Source: an uncultured Eubacteriales bacterium
GTDB lineage: Bacteria > Bacillota > Clostridia > Christensenellales > Christensenellaceae
Assembly (NCBI GenBank): GCA_948468985.1
Contig: CAOKKG010000003.1
Span: 1 to 64,000, forward strand
DNA length: 64,000 nucleotides
Direction: 5' to 3'
Shown: positions 17,332-25,850 of the stretch, piece after piece
Numbering within the stretch: position 1 is the stretch's first letter
Layout of the letters: each line of letters opens with the position of its first letter
Position numbers and translations under genes: made by a program
The notes under the pieces: model-generated
What the model saw: the letters and a program-made list of their open reading frames with translations, nothing else
The model's database searches: none
What the model was told of the DNA's origin: nothing

Positions 17332-18237
17332 ATGAAGGTGCTTTGCTTTGGGTCGCTCAATATCGACATGGTCTATGCCGTGCCGCATTTCGTCCGCGGG
17401 GGAGAGACGCTCGCGGCGCATGGCCTCGCGCGCTATACCGGCGGCAAGGGGCTCAATCAGGCGGTCGCGCTGGCGCGGGCGGGGGCCAGCGTGCGCATGG
17501 CCGGGGCGATCGGGGAGGATGGCCGGTTTTTGCTGGAGGAGCTTTCCGCAGCGGGGGCGGACACAGCGCTTGTCGAAGTGCGGCCGGACACGCCGAGCGG
17601 GCACGCCATCATCCAAAACGACGCCGCGGGCGACAACTGCATCCTGCTCTATGGCGGGGCGAACCGCACGATCACGCAGCAGCAGATCCGCCGGACAGTG
17701 GCGGCCTTCGCGCCGGGCGACGCAATCTTGCTGCAAAACGAGGTAAACGGCCTTTCGGGCCTCTTCCGCGCGGCGGCGGATGCAGGGCTGCGCATCTTCT
17801 TCAACCCCTCGCCGATGGAGGCGGATCTGCTCGATCTGCCGCTGGGGCTTGTGGACACCTTCTTCCTAAACGAGGGCGAGGCGGCGGCGCTCACCGGGCT
17901 GCCCGCGTCGGCAGTGGAAGAGGAACTTCCCTCCGCGTTGGCGCGCCGGTTCCCGCGCGCGAACATCGTGCTCACGCTGGGCGGCAAGGGCGCGCGATAC
18001 CTCGCGGGCGGGCAGTGGCTTGCACAGCCGGCCTATGCCGTCCCCGTAGTGGACACGACGGGCGCGGGCGACACCTTCACGGGCTTTTTCCTGGCGGCGG
18101 TCGCCGAAGGGCAATCCCCCGCCGCGGCGATGGACCTCGCAAGCCGGGCGGCGGCCATCGCGGTGAGCCGCCCCGGGGCGGCTCCGTCCATCCCCACGCG
18201 CGCGGAGGCGGAGGCCTTCCGGGGAGGCTGGGCATGA
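17332..18237 (+). CDS. Ribokinase-like PfkB sugar kinase
   Basis: A 301-residue PfkB-family kinase. GSLNIDMVY at the N-terminus, GGKGLNQAVALARAG near residues 38-52 and the anion-hole motif DTTGAGDTFTGFF near 241-253 with its catalytic Asp are complete. These match ribokinases, which phosphorylate ribose with ATP, although other pentose or deoxy-sugar substrates are possible. The ATG at 17332 follows GGAGGG. Its stop overlaps the next start (ATGA), so it is coupled to the HAD phosphatase. Confidence 0.87.
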   Translation: MKVLCFGSLNIDMVYAVPHFVRGGETLAAHGLARYTGGKGLNQAVALARAGASVRMAGAIGEDGRFLLEELSAAGADTALVEVRPDTPSGHAIIQNDAAGDNCILLYGGANRTITQQQIRRTVAAFAPGDAILLQNEVNGLSGLFRAAADAGLRIFFNPSPMEADLLDLPLGLVDTFFLNEGEAAALTGLPASAVEEELPSALARRFPRANIVLTLGGKGARYLAGGQWLAQPAYAVPVVDTTGAGDTFTGFFLAAVAEGQSPAAAMDLASRAAAIAVSRPGAAPSIPTRAEAEAFRGGWA

Positions 18238-18920
18238 TTCGCTTTGTGCTGCTCGACCTGGACGACACGATTTTGGACTTTCGCGCGGCGGAGCATGCGG
18301 CACTCCGAAAGGCGTTAACAAGCCTGTCCGTCCCGGCGGGCGAGGCGGTGCTTGCGCGCTATAGCGTCATCAATGGGGAGCATTGGAAGCGGCTCGAGCG
18401 CGGTGAGATCACGCGCGCAGAGCTCAAGACGGCGCGCTTTTGTGCGCTTTTCCGGGAATTCGGCGTGGCCGCCCCGGCGGATGAAGCTGCGCACCGATAC
18501 GAGGCGCTGCTCGGCGGGGAGGCCCCGCTGCTCCCGGGGGCGGCAGAGGTGCTGCCCGCCCTTGCCGCGCGGTACCGCCTGTTCGCCGTGACCAACGGTA
18601 CGGCGGCGACACAGCACCGGCGCATCGCGGGGGCGGATCTCGCGCGCTTTTTCGAACAGATCTTCATTTCCGAGGAGGTGGGCGCGCCCAAGCCGGAACG
18701 CGCCTATTTCGAGGCGTGCTTTGCCGCCATCCCCGGGTTCTGCCGGGCGGAGGCGGTCATCGTGGGCGACAGCTTGACCTCGGACATTGCGGGGGGCGTC
18801 CGCGCCGGCATCCGCACCGTCTGGTTCAACCCGGCGCACGCGCCCACGCCGGACGCCCCGCGCGTAGACGCGCAATTTGCGGCGCTTTCGGAACTGCCCG
18901 CGCTGCTGGAAGGGATGTAA
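18234..18920 (+). CDS. HAD hydrolase, YjjG-like nucleotidase
   Basis: A 228-residue HAD phosphatase with motif I LLDLDDTILDF (residues 6-16), motif II VTNGT near 120, the motif III lysine in GAPKPERAYF near 147-156 and motif IV GDSLTSDI near 178. The DLDDTILD form of motif I and the cap domain match the YjjG group of pyrimidine 5'-nucleotidases. Overlap with the ribokinase gene by four bases suggests linked sugar or nucleoside metabolism. A terminator follows. Confidence 0.85.
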   Translation: MIRFVLLDLDDTILDFRAAEHAALRKALTSLSVPAGEAVLARYSVINGEHWKRLERGEITRAELKTARFCALFREFGVAAPADEAAHRYEALLGGEAPLLPGAAEVLPALAARYRLFAVTNGTAATQHRRIAGADLARFFEQIFISEEVGAPKPERAYFEACFAAIPGFCRAEAVIVGDSLTSDIAGGVRAGIRTVWFNPAHAPTPDAPRVDAQFAALSELPALLEGM

Positions 18921-18935
18921 AGAGGACAAAAAAAT

Positions 18936-18963
18936 GGCAGGGTCTGCGCCCTGCCGCTTTTTT
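18936..18963 (+). terminator. Terminator of the ribokinase-HAD pair
   Basis: GGCAGGG (18936-18942) and CCCTGCC (18949-18955) form the stem, followed by GCTTTTTT. Confidence 0.9.
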
Positions 18964-19060
18964 CGATGTTCTTTTCGGGTTTCCAAGACTGACTGACCAT
19001 ATGCTTGGCGCACAGAATCGTTTCTTGGAAATTGCGATTGGGGGCTTTTCGAGGTCTGCT

Positions 19061-19353
19061 GATCTGCATCCTGCGGTCGCTTTTGCTGTTCCACATCGGT
19101 TTCGGTTGCCCGATAAGCCGCTTTTTGCAATTTGCTTTCCACAGGTCATAATTCCCATTCCCGCGACCTGCGCCCATCTGCATCCGTCGCATCCGCTTTC
19201 CGTAGGCACTTGCATCGCCGGTCGTACCGATAGCCTTCTTTGCAATCTGCATTTTGTGCCTGCTTTCTGCTGTTCGTACCGGGTTCGGTGCTCTGTAGGC
19301 TCGCCATCCTTCCCAGTTTGGACTTTGCGACTTGCCTTTTTCGCAATCTGCAT
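19061..19353. repeat. Degenerate direct-repeat region
   Basis: The gene-free stretch 18964-19398 contains decayed internal repeats. The 20-base unit at 19233-19252 recurs at 19334-19353 with 18 of 20 bases identical, and a weaker copy lies near 19120. A longer unit beginning at 19061 (ATCTGCATC...GCTGTTC...GGTTTCGGT) recurs degenerately from 19244. The composition is less GC-rich than the flanks. No frame has a convincing start site, so it is more likely decayed repeats than a gene. Confidence 0.5.
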
Positions 19354-19398
19354 GGATTCCTATTTACTTCCTTGCGGCCCGCCTTTGCCGCCCCTTTT

Positions 19399-20193
19399 TT
19401 AGGACAGCAGTGCGCGGTCGTTGGCAAATTCCTCGCCGGACAGCTTTTCAAATTCGCGCAGCAGGTCCTCGACCGTGAGCTTTTTCTTGTCCTCGCCCGC
19501 GATGTCCAAAATGATGCGGCCGTTATAGAACATGAGTAGCCGGTTGCCATGCACGATCGCGTCGCGCATGTTGTGCGTGACCATCATGGCCGTCAGGTGC
19601 TCCTCCGCAATGATCTGGTCGGAAATGGCGAGTACCTTGGCCGCCGTCTTGGGGTCGAGCGCCGCCGTGTGCTCGTCCAACAGCAGCAGCTTTGGCTTTT
19701 CCAGTGTCGCCATGATGAGCGTGAGCGCCTGCCGCTGCCCGCCGGACAAGAGGCTTACCTTGGTCGTCATGCGGTTTTCCAACCCCAGCCCCAGGGGAGC
19801 CAGCTTGCTGCGGAAGAATTCGCGTTCCTTTTGCGTAATCGCCCACCGGAGTGAGCGCGACTTGCCCCGGCGCGAGGCGAGCGCGAGGTTTTCCTCGATG
19901 TTCATGTTGCCGGCCGTGCCGGTCATCGGGTCCTGGAACACGCGGCCGAGGTACTTGGCGCGCTTGTATTCCGGCAGGCGTGTCACATCGATCCCGTCGA
20001 TCCGGATGCTTCCGGAATCGATCGGGAACACGCCCGCGACGGCGTTTAGGGTCGTGGACTTGCCCGTGCCGTTGCCGCCGATGATGGTGACGAATTCGCC
20101 GTCCGCCAGCGTCAGATTGACACCGTTTAAGGCCACCTTTTCGTTGACGGTGCCCGCGTTAAAGGTCTTATGGATGTCTTTTAATTCAAGCAT
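19399..20193 (-). CDS. ABC transporter ATPase (ABC_sub_bind-type importer)
   Basis: A 264-residue ABC ATPase. Walker A GGNGTGKST is at residues 39-47, the Q-loop is in VFQDP near 85, the signature LSGGQRQAL near 147 and Walker B LLLLDEHTAALD near 171; the catalytic base position reads H rather than the common P after DE, with E retained. It energises import by the permease encoded just upstream, whose stop overlaps this start by eight bases. The last gene of a three-gene importer operon. Confidence 0.92.
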   Translation of the reverse strand: MLELKDIHKTFNAGTVNEKVALNGVNLTLADGEFVTIIGGNGTGKSTTLNAVAGVFPIDSGSIRIDGIDVTRLPEYKRAKYLGRVFQDPMTGTAGNMNIEENLALASRRGKSRSLRWAITQKEREFFRSKLAPLGLGLENRMTTKVSLLSGGQRQALTLIMATLEKPKLLLLDEHTAALDPKTAAKVLAISDQIIAEEHLTAMMVTHNMRDAIVHGNRLLMFYNGRIILDIAGEDKKKLTVEDLLREFEKLSGEEFANDRALLS

Positions 20194-21088
20194 GCTTGTG
20201 TCCTCCGGTTTTCTGCGGGAAGAGCCGCGCCTTTACATGCGGCATGGCGAGGAAGAGCGCCACGATGAGCGCCGAGAACAGCTTGAGGTCGGTCGTGGAC
20301 AGGCCGAGCTGCAATACGAGCGCGATGATCGCAAAGTACAGGATGGAGCCGAACACCACGGCCAGCAGCTTGAGCGCAAAGTTGCGGAACAGCCGTCCGA
20401 AGATGACCTCACTCATGATGATGGCCGCGAGGCCGATGACGATCGCGCCGCGCCCCATGTTGACATCCGCACTGCCCTGGTACTGCGCATACAGCCCGCC
20501 TGCGAGCCCCACAAGCGCGTTCGAGAGCACGAGCCCCAGCACCTTGTTTGTGTTGGTGTTGATGCCCTGCGCGCGCGCCATGTTGGGGTTCGCCCCCGTC
20601 GCGCGGATGGAGTGTCCGACCTCCGTGCCAAAAAACCAATACAGCACCGCGATGAGCACGACGCAGAAGATCGCCCCCGTAAGGACGGCCTCGGGGATAT
20701 AGCGCAAGCTCACGATCAAATCGAACTTATCCACACTGATGGCCTGGTTGGACTTGCCCAGGATGCGCATGTTGACGGAATACAGCCCAAGCTGCGTTAA
20801 AATGCCGGATAGGATGGCCGGGATGCCGCACACCGTGTGGAACAGCCCGGTCACGAGCCCCGCGAGCATGCCGGCCGCCATCGCCGCCAAGAGCGCGAGG
20901 TACGGGTTTACCCCCCGGAGCATGAGTATGACCGCCACGGCGCCGCCGGTGGCCATGCTGCCGTCCACCGTCATGTCCGAATAGTCGAGCACCTTATAGG
21001 TGATGTACACGCCGATGGCCAGCACGCCCCAGATGACCCCCTGGGCGACCGAGCCGGGCAAGGCGTTTAGCAGTGATGTGAGATTCAT
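20186..21088 (-). CDS. ABC transporter permease (ABC_sub_bind-type importer)
   Basis: A 300-residue integral membrane protein with about eight to nine hydrophobic segments. It belongs to the branched-chain-type permease fold, with the conserved loop RATGANPNMARAQGINTN near residues 179-196. Such permeases pair with substrate proteins of the ABC_sub_bind family. The start at 21088 (MNLTSLLN) has a G-rich site in front; the frame extends 15 codons upstream without one. Translation is coupled to the ATPase gene. Confidence 0.9.
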   Translation of the reverse strand: MNLTSLLNALPGSVAQGVIWGVLAIGVYITYKVLDYSDMTVDGSMATGGAVAVILMLRGVNPYLALLAAMAAGMLAGLVTGLFHTVCGIPAILSGILTQLGLYSVNMRILGKSNQAISVDKFDLIVSLRYIPEAVLTGAIFCVVLIAVLYWFFGTEVGHSIRATGANPNMARAQGINTNTNKVLGLVLSNALVGLAGGLYAQYQGSADVNMGRGAIVIGLAAIIMSEVIFGRLFRNFALKLLAVVFGSILYFAIIALVLQLGLSTTDLKLFSALIVALFLAMPHVKARLFPQKTGGHKHA

Positions 21089-21154
21089 GGAGCCCCCCCA
21101 AATGATAAAAATGAAAATCCATTGGTTTTCCAAAGAAATACAGAGGTATTATAG

Positions 21155-21195
21155 CAAAAAAACGCAGCCGGGGAAAGCCCCCAGCCGCGTTTTCT
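21155..21195 (-). terminator. Intra-operon terminator after the substrate-binding protein gene
   Basis: An imperfect stem of AAAACGC...GCGTTTT with inner G/C pairs, followed on the minus strand by T7. Its position between the binding protein and the permease would let the cell make more binding protein than membrane subunits. Confidence 0.8.
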
Positions 21196-21220
21196 TTTCA
21201 TTTGCTAAAGCGATAGCGCC

Positions 21221-22231
21221 TCATTCGCCGATGGCGACCAGGTCATCCGGGATCGGCCAGGAAAGCAGATCCGCAATCTCCTTGTTGTATTTCATCGTGA
21301 CCTCGTCCGCATACACGATGGGCGTCGTGGCCGGGTCCGCACCGTTTACAAGGATGTCATAGGCGAGCTTGCCCGCGGAATAGCCCATGCTGTAGTAGCT
21401 GATGGACAGCGTCGCAAGGCCTCCGCCCTTGCACATGTTTTCCTCGCCCGCGATGACCGGGATCTTCGCCGGGACGGTGATGTTCTTCACGATCTCCATG
21501 TTGTCGGCCAGCGTGTTGTCCGTCGGGATGTAAATCACATCCACCTCACCCACGGCCGTCGTGACGACCGCCTGGATGTCGTTGGAATCCGACACGGTGT
21601 ACACCTCCGCACGAAGCCCCTTGGCCTTCAAGGCTTCCTCGGCCTTTTCCGCCTGGAACAAGGAGTTTGCCTCACTCGAGCAATAGACGATGCCCACCGT
21701 CTTGGCGTCCGGGCACAGCTGAATCAGCAGGTCGATCTGTCCGTCGATCGGGGCGAGGTCGGAAGCGCCAGTCACATTGCCGCCGGGTGCGTCGTTACTT
21801 TCGATGACGCCCGCAGACACATAGTCCGTGATTGAGGTGCCGACGATCGGGATGGTCGAGGTCGCCGCCGCGGCAGATTGCAGGGCGGTCGTCGCGTTGG
21901 CCATGATGAGGTCGACCTTGTCGTTGACGAACTTGGTTGCAATGGATGCACAGTTGGTCGGTTCGTTCTGGGCGTTCTGGTAATCGAACTCGACATTTTC
22001 TGCGCCGAGCAGCTCGACGAGCGCGGCCTGGAAGCCCTCGGTCGCCGCGTCCAGCGCCTGATGCTCGAGCTGCTGCACGATGCCTACCTTATATTTCTTG
22101 CCGGAAGGATCCCCGGAAACGGTGGAGCCGTTCGGGGTAGAGGATTTCGCTTCCTCCTTTTTGCAGCCGGCCATGGCGAAAATGCTCACGATCGCCAGCA
22201 GCAAACAGATCGGTTTGCAAACTTTTTTCAT
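21221..22231 (-). CDS. ABC transporter substrate-binding lipoprotein (TrpX/ABC_sub_bind family)
   Basis: A 336-residue lipoprotein. The signal peptide ends in the lipobox MAGC with Cys at residue 22. The mature protein starts with a Lys/Ser-rich linker and then the fold of the ABC_sub_bind family (KYKVGIVQQLEHQALDAA, MANATTALQSAA, IPIVGTSITDY). Relatives bind tryptophan or other aromatic amino acids, but the ligand here is not determined. It is the first gene of the importer operon, with GGAGG before the ATG. No T-box or trp-type leader is visible upstream. Confidence 0.9.
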   Translation of the reverse strand: MKKVCKPICLLLAIVSIFAMAGCKKEEAKSSTPNGSTVSGDPSGKKYKVGIVQQLEHQALDAATEGFQAALVELLGAENVEFDYQNAQNEPTNCASIATKFVNDKVDLIMANATTALQSAAAATSTIPIVGTSITDYVSAGVIESNDAPGGNVTGASDLAPIDGQIDLLIQLCPDAKTVGIVYCSSEANSLFQAEKAEEALKAKGLRAEVYTVSDSNDIQAVVTTAVGEVDVIYIPTDNTLADNMEIVKNITVPAKIPVIAGEENMCKGGGLATLSISYYSMGYSAGKLAYDILVNGADPATTPIVYADEVTMKYNKEIADLLSWPIPDDLVAIGE

Positions 22232-22413
22232 AGCTGCCTCCTGGGATGGGAAAATAGAAATTGGTTAGTATAACGATAATCCAGCGGGGGCGAAATGTCA
22301 ATAAATTTTTGCGGGAAATTCAATAAATATACCACAGAAGTGAATATTCTTCCGCGCTATATGCAGGATAGCACAAGGGAAGATGCAAAAAGGGAGGAAA
22401 ACCGCGCGGCGCA
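22232..22413. promoter_or_regulatory. Divergent promoter region of the importer and HAD-thiN operons
   Basis: On the minus strand TTGACA (complement of 22296-22301) faces the importer operon, with TATCGT 17 bases on or TATACT 23 bases on as possible -10 elements. The region is A/T-rich and contains no supported gene. Confidence 0.45.
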
Positions 22414-22442
22414 TTGACTTGGCGCGGCGGGTATACTATACT
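22414..22442 (+). promoter_or_regulatory. Sigma-A promoter of the HAD-thiN operon
   Basis: TTGACT (22414-22419) and TATACT (22437-22442) are 17 bases apart. The start site would be near 22449. Confidence 0.8.
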
Positions 22443-22537
22443 TTTGCTGACCGCGCGCGGATGCGGCGGCCTATCGGCCGGTCGGCCGATTGTATAGACC
22501 AAATTTTTCCGCGATCTCGCGGCAAAGGAGAAAATAT

Positions 22538-23197
22538 ATGCCTCTTGCACCCTTTCGCGTCGCCGTGTTCGACATGGACGGCACGCTGTTAAATTCCATG
22601 CACATCTGGGACAAATTGATCGACGACTATCTGGCTTCCTTGGGCAAGACGCCTGGCCCTATCCTGCGGCAGGACATCCGCGCGCTGGACATGCGCGCGA
22701 CGGCGGCCTATGTGCGCACGCACTACGGCGTGACGCAGACGGTGGATGACATCATTGCCGGCATCAACGCGCTGGCGCTTCAAAAATACGAGGCCGAGGC
22801 GAGCCTGAAGCCCGGCGTCCGGGAATACCTCACCGCGCTGAAGCGGCAGGGCGTCCGCCTCGCGGCGGCGACGGCGACCGACCGGGTCGTGGCCGAACCG
22901 GCCTTGAAGCGGCTCGGGCTGTGGGACTTTTTTGACGCGTTTTTGACCTGTACGGAGGAGGGTGTGGACAAGAACACGCCCATGCTCTATGAACGGGCGG
23001 CACGCGCGGTCGGCGGCAACCCGCCCGAGGGCTGTGCGGTGTTTGAGGACGCGCTGCACTGCATCCGCACGGTCAAGGCAGCGGGGTTCTATACCGTCGC
23101 GGTGCAGGACGACAGCACCGCCTATGCATGGGCGGAGATCTGCCGCATCGCGGACGCGCACATCGTTTCCTATATAGAACTCCTGGAGCAGGCATGA
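22538..23197 (+). CDS. HAD phosphatase, beta-phosphoglucomutase-like
   Basis: A 219-residue HAD protein with motif I VFDMDGTLLNS (residues 11-21), motif II ATATD near 113, a lysine in GVDKNTPMLYERA near 143-155 and motif IV FEDALHCI near 170. The small helical cap places it in the PGMB/phosphatase subgroup IA. The substrate is unknown. The ATG follows AAAGGAG. It overlaps the thiN start by four bases and so is likely coupled to it. Confidence 0.86.
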   Translation: MPLAPFRVAVFDMDGTLLNSMHIWDKLIDDYLASLGKTPGPILRQDIRALDMRATAAYVRTHYGVTQTVDDIIAGINALALQKYEAEASLKPGVREYLTALKRQGVRLAAATATDRVVAEPALKRLGLWDFFDAFLTCTEEGVDKNTPMLYERAARAVGGNPPEGCAVFEDALHCIRTVKAAGFYTVAVQDDSTAYAWAEICRIADAHIVSYIELLEQA

Positions 23198-23859
23198 GGG
23201 GCGGCGGCATGGTGCATTTTGAACCGAGGCCCGCGGGCGTGTGCTTCCTTTTGGGCGCGGGGCCGCTGTATGGCTGGGCGGCGGATAAGCGCCCGGGCGA
23301 TTTTCTGATCGCGGCGGACGGCGGTTATGCCTATGCAGAGGCGGCCGGGTGGCAGGCAGATCTGCTGCTCGGCGACTTCGACTCGCTGGGGCGCGTGCCG
23401 GACGCGGCGGGCGCGCTCGTGCTCCCGCGCGAAAAGGACGATACCGACATGCTGGCCGCGGCGCGGGAGGGGCTGAAGCGCGGGTTTTCCACCTTCTACA
23501 TCCTGGGCGGGACGGGCGGCCGCATGGACCACACGCTTGCCAATATCCAGCTATTGGCCTTCCTGGCCGACGCGGACGCAGTGGGTTACCTGTTTGCGGA
23601 GCACAATGTGCTGCGCCTGCTGCGCGCGGGCGAGGTGCGCTACCCCGCGGGGCTAACCGGGTATGTGAGCGTGCTGGCTTATGGCGGGGCGGCGCGCGGC
23701 GTGTGCCTCGAGGGGCTCAAATACCCGATGCAAAACGGGGAAATGACGCCCTCCTTTCCGATCGGGACGAGCAACGAATTTTTGGGCGCCCCGGCGCGCG
23801 TGGCGGTCGGCGAGGGCAGCGTGCTGCTCATCTACCCGCGGGCGGAAGCGCAGGCGTAA
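23194..23859 (+). CDS. thiN: Thiamine pyrophosphokinase
   Basis: A 221-residue protein matching bacterial thiamine pyrophosphokinases. LIAADGGYAYAEAAGWQADLLLGDFDS (near residues 37-63; the acidic motif DFDS binds metal-ATP), EKDDTDM near 86-92 and LGGTGGRMDHTLANI near 109-123 are all present. The enzyme makes the cofactor thiamine diphosphate from thiamine and ATP in the cytosol. The ATG overlaps the upstream stop; a second ATG five codons on is possible. In many Clostridia thiN lies near rpe and rsgA, which is not the case here. Confidence 0.92.
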   Translation: MRGGGMVHFEPRPAGVCFLLGAGPLYGWAADKRPGDFLIAADGGYAYAEAAGWQADLLLGDFDSLGRVPDAAGALVLPREKDDTDMLAAAREGLKRGFSTFYILGGTGGRMDHTLANIQLLAFLADADAVGYLFAEHNVLRLLRAGEVRYPAGLTGYVSVLAYGGAARGVCLEGLKYPMQNGEMTPSFPIGTSNEFLGAPARVAVGEGSVLLIYPRAEAQA

Positions 23860-24075
23860 AGGCGACTCCCGGCGCAGCGCGGCGGCCGGGGAAAAGGCCC
23901 TCCCGCAAGGAATATTTTTGTGCCCCCCTCTGTGCCTCCGCCTCCTGTGCGGCCAGGTCTTTGGGCCTTTCGGATTGTAGCGGGTTCCACTTTCCCCCAC
24001 ATTTCTTTTTGCATTTTTCCATGCCAAAGCCTGCATATCCGCCCCGGCGCCGAGCGGGAAACGGCCGCGCGAGTG

Positions 24076-24106
24076 CGCCCTGCAAAAAAAATTTGCAGGG
24101 CGTTTC
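24076..24106 (+). terminator. Terminator-like hairpin after thiN
   Basis: CGCCCTGCAAA (24076-24086) and TTTGCAGGGCG (24092-24102) form a perfect 11-bp stem around A5, followed by TTTC. The U-tract is short. The 216 bases between thiN and this hairpin hold no supported gene. Confidence 0.6.
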
Positions 24107-24125
24107 AAAAATTTTCGCAAATTTA

Positions 24126-24154
24126 TTGACAAGCGAAAAGGAATCGTGTAAAAT
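24126..24154 (+). promoter_or_regulatory. Strong sigma-A promoter upstream of the liv operon
   Basis: A perfect TTGACA (24126-24131) and TAAAAT (24149-24154) are exactly 17 bases apart. It is one of the best consensus promoters in the window. It starts a leader of about 400 nt before livJ. Confidence 0.88.
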
Positions 24155-24186
24155 GGGCGCATATTCAAGAAGGGAGGACAACCAAG

Positions 24187-24468
24187 ATGGCAACGGCGAT
24201 GCTGAATAATCGATCTGCCCAAATGCATGCCGAGTCCGCCAAGTGCGCCCCGGAATTTTGTGCGTCCTCTGCTTCTCGTTCTATGCATGCTTTGATCGTA
24301 GACATTGCTTTGGCAATGTCTATTTTTGTATCTGTCGCCCTGGCCGTCGTACGCCTTGCCGCCGTACTTCGAATTCGCCTGCTCGTCACCCTTGGACTTG
24401 TACAGATCGTCCTTCTTTCGAACAGCAAATACGCCGAACGACCTTTGAATGCAGAACAGGTTCTGTAA
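24187..24468 (+). CDS. Hydrophobic small ORF, candidate leader peptide of the liv operon
   Basis: A 93-codon frame with GGGAGGA before its ATG, placed between a strong promoter and livJ. The first 30 residues are rich in Ala, Ser and Cys; residues 35-79 are hydrophobic, and Leu, Val and Ile make up about half of the last 60 codons. Codons such as CGA, GGA, CTT and GTA, rare in neighbouring genes, are frequent. A hairpin with T5 lies inside the frame at 24299-24327 and a second terminator follows the stop. It could be a small membrane protein, a leader peptide that senses branched-chain amino acids, or a chance frame over a regulatory RNA. Confidence 0.4.
   Translation: MATAMLNNRSAQMHAESAKCAPEFCASSASRSMHALIVDIALAMSIFVSVALAVVRLAAVLRIRLLVTLGLVQIVLLSNSKYAERPLNAEQVL
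24299..24327 (+). terminator. Terminator-like hairpin inside the liv leader
   Basis: TAGACATTGC (24299-24308) and GCAATGTCTA (24313-24322) form a perfect 10-bp stem with a TTTG loop, followed by TTTTTG. It lies inside the leader ORF, where a translating ribosome could prevent its folding. Confidence 0.7.
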
Positions 24469-24477
24469 GATGATGAA

Positions 24478-24516
24478 AAAAAGGCGGCCGGCGTAAAGCC
24501 AGGGCCGCTTTTTTCA
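24478..24516 (+). terminator. Second terminator-like hairpin just before livJ
   Basis: AAAAAA-G-GCGGCC pairs with GGCCGCTTTTTT around a loop that itself contains GGC-GTAAA-GCC. Only 52 bases separate it from the livJ start, which leaves no space for a clear promoter. livJ transcription therefore probably reads through this element. Confidence 0.78.
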
Positions 24517-24568
24517 TAATATTTTCGCCGTGCAATGCGTGGCCAAGAAATTTGTAAGGAGAAACATC

Positions 24569-25729
24569 ATGAAAGCAATGAAAAAAACCGTAAGCTTGGT
24601 TTTGGCCGTTGTTCTGTGCATGGTCTGCTTTGCAGGCTGCAAGAAAAACGGCGGCTCTGATGAGCAGACGCTCATCATCGGCGGTTCCGGCCCTCTGACG
24701 GGGGACGCGGCTGCATACGGCATCGCCGTGCAGAACGGCGCAAAGCTCGCGATCGACGAGATCAACGCGGCCGGCGGCGTCAACGGCATCAAACTTACCC
24801 TCAAGTTCGAGGACGATGTGTGCGACCCGGCGACGGCAGTCAATGCCTATGCGACGCTGTACGACGCGGGCACGAAGGTCTCTCTGGGCGCTGTGACGAG
24901 CGGCGCGTGCGTGGCCGTGACGGAGGAGGTCAAGAAGGATGGCATGCTGATGCTCACGCCCTCCGCTTCGCAGAAGGAATGCACGCAGTATGACAACTGC
25001 TTCCGCGTGTGCTTCATGGACCCGGATCAGGGCACCTATGCGGCGGAATTCATGGCGGAGCACAAGATCGGCACCAAGGTCGCCGTGCTGTATGATAGCT
25101 CTTCGGACTATTCGAAAGGCATCTATGAGACCTTCATGAAGAAAGCGGCTGAATTGGGGCTGGATGTTGTGACCGAGCAGGCCTTCACGGACCAGAGCAA
25201 GACCGACTTCAGCGTGCAGCTGCAGGCCATCAAGAACTCCGGCGCGGATGTGCTGTTCATGCCCTTCTACTATCAGGAAGCGGCGCTCGTGATCACGCAG
25301 GCAGAAGCGGCCGGCCTGGATGTCACCTACTTCGGCGTGGACGGCATGGACGGCATCATCGAGCAGATGGGCGAAGCCAACAAGGAAATGACCGAGGGCA
25401 TCCTGCTTCTGACCCCGTTTGTGGCGAGCTCCACGGACGAGAAGATCGCTTCCTTCGTGAAGAACTATGAAGCGGCCTATAAGATGACCCCGAGCCAGTT
25501 CGCGGCAGACGCGTATGACGCGATCTATACGATCAAGGCGGCCATGGAAAAGGCAGAGATCGCGGATGTCAAAGACAAGGAACTGAACGCGAAGCTGATC
25601 GATGCGATGACCAAGATCGAAGTCGACGGCGTGACCGGCAAGATGACCTGGGACGCGAACGGCGAACCCACCAAGAGCGCGCAGGCGGTCGTCATCAAGG
25701 ACGGCGCATATGTGGAATATGCGGACTAA
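24569..25729 (+). CDS. livJ: Branched-chain amino-acid ABC transporter binding lipoprotein
   Basis: A 386-residue lipoprotein with signal peptide and lipobox FAGC (Cys24). The mature part follows the LivJ/LIVBP fold: LIIGGSGPLTGDAAAYGIAVQNG, the INAAGGVNGI segment and a C-terminal lobe with FAADAYDAIYTIKAAM. It captures Leu, Ile, Val or a similar ligand outside the membrane. The ATG at 24569 follows TAAGGAG; a start 39 bases upstream lacks one. It leads a complete five-gene liv operon. Confidence 0.9.
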   Translation: MKAMKKTVSLVLAVVLCMVCFAGCKKNGGSDEQTLIIGGSGPLTGDAAAYGIAVQNGAKLAIDEINAAGGVNGIKLTLKFEDDVCDPATAVNAYATLYDAGTKVSLGAVTSGACVAVTEEVKKDGMLMLTPSASQKECTQYDNCFRVCFMDPDQGTYAAEFMAEHKIGTKVAVLYDSSSDYSKGIYETFMKKAAELGLDVVTEQAFTDQSKTDFSVQLQAIKNSGADVLFMPFYYQEAALVITQAEAAGLDVTYFGVDGMDGIIEQMGEANKEMTEGILLLTPFVASSTDEKIASFVKNYEAAYKMTPSQFAADAYDAIYTIKAAMEKAEIADVKDKELNAKLIDAMTKIEVDGVTGKMTWDANGEPTKSAQAVVIKDGAYVEYAD

Positions 25730-25850
25730 AGAAGATCGCGAAAACAGATAACGCAGTTTCGCTCGGAGCAGGGCGCTTGCCTTGCTCCGCTTCTGTATTT
25801 GGTAAAATTTTTGGACGCGGGGCATGCCCCGGGAAGACACGGAGAATCGT

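Noticed and set aside
22232-22400. T-box or tryptophan-type leader before the ABC_sub_bind importer
   Set aside because: No T-box consensus and no leader long enough between the promoter-like sequence and the start codon.
24187-24468. Annotation of the liv leader ORF as an ordinary membrane protein gene
   Set aside because: Hydrophobic segments are present, but rare codons, an internal terminator hairpin and the position before livJ argue for a regulatory role; kept at low confidence.
25768-25791. Intrinsic terminator between livJ and livH
   Set aside because: The GGAGCA...TGCTCC hairpin has a mismatch and is not followed by a T run; at most it lowers downstream expression.
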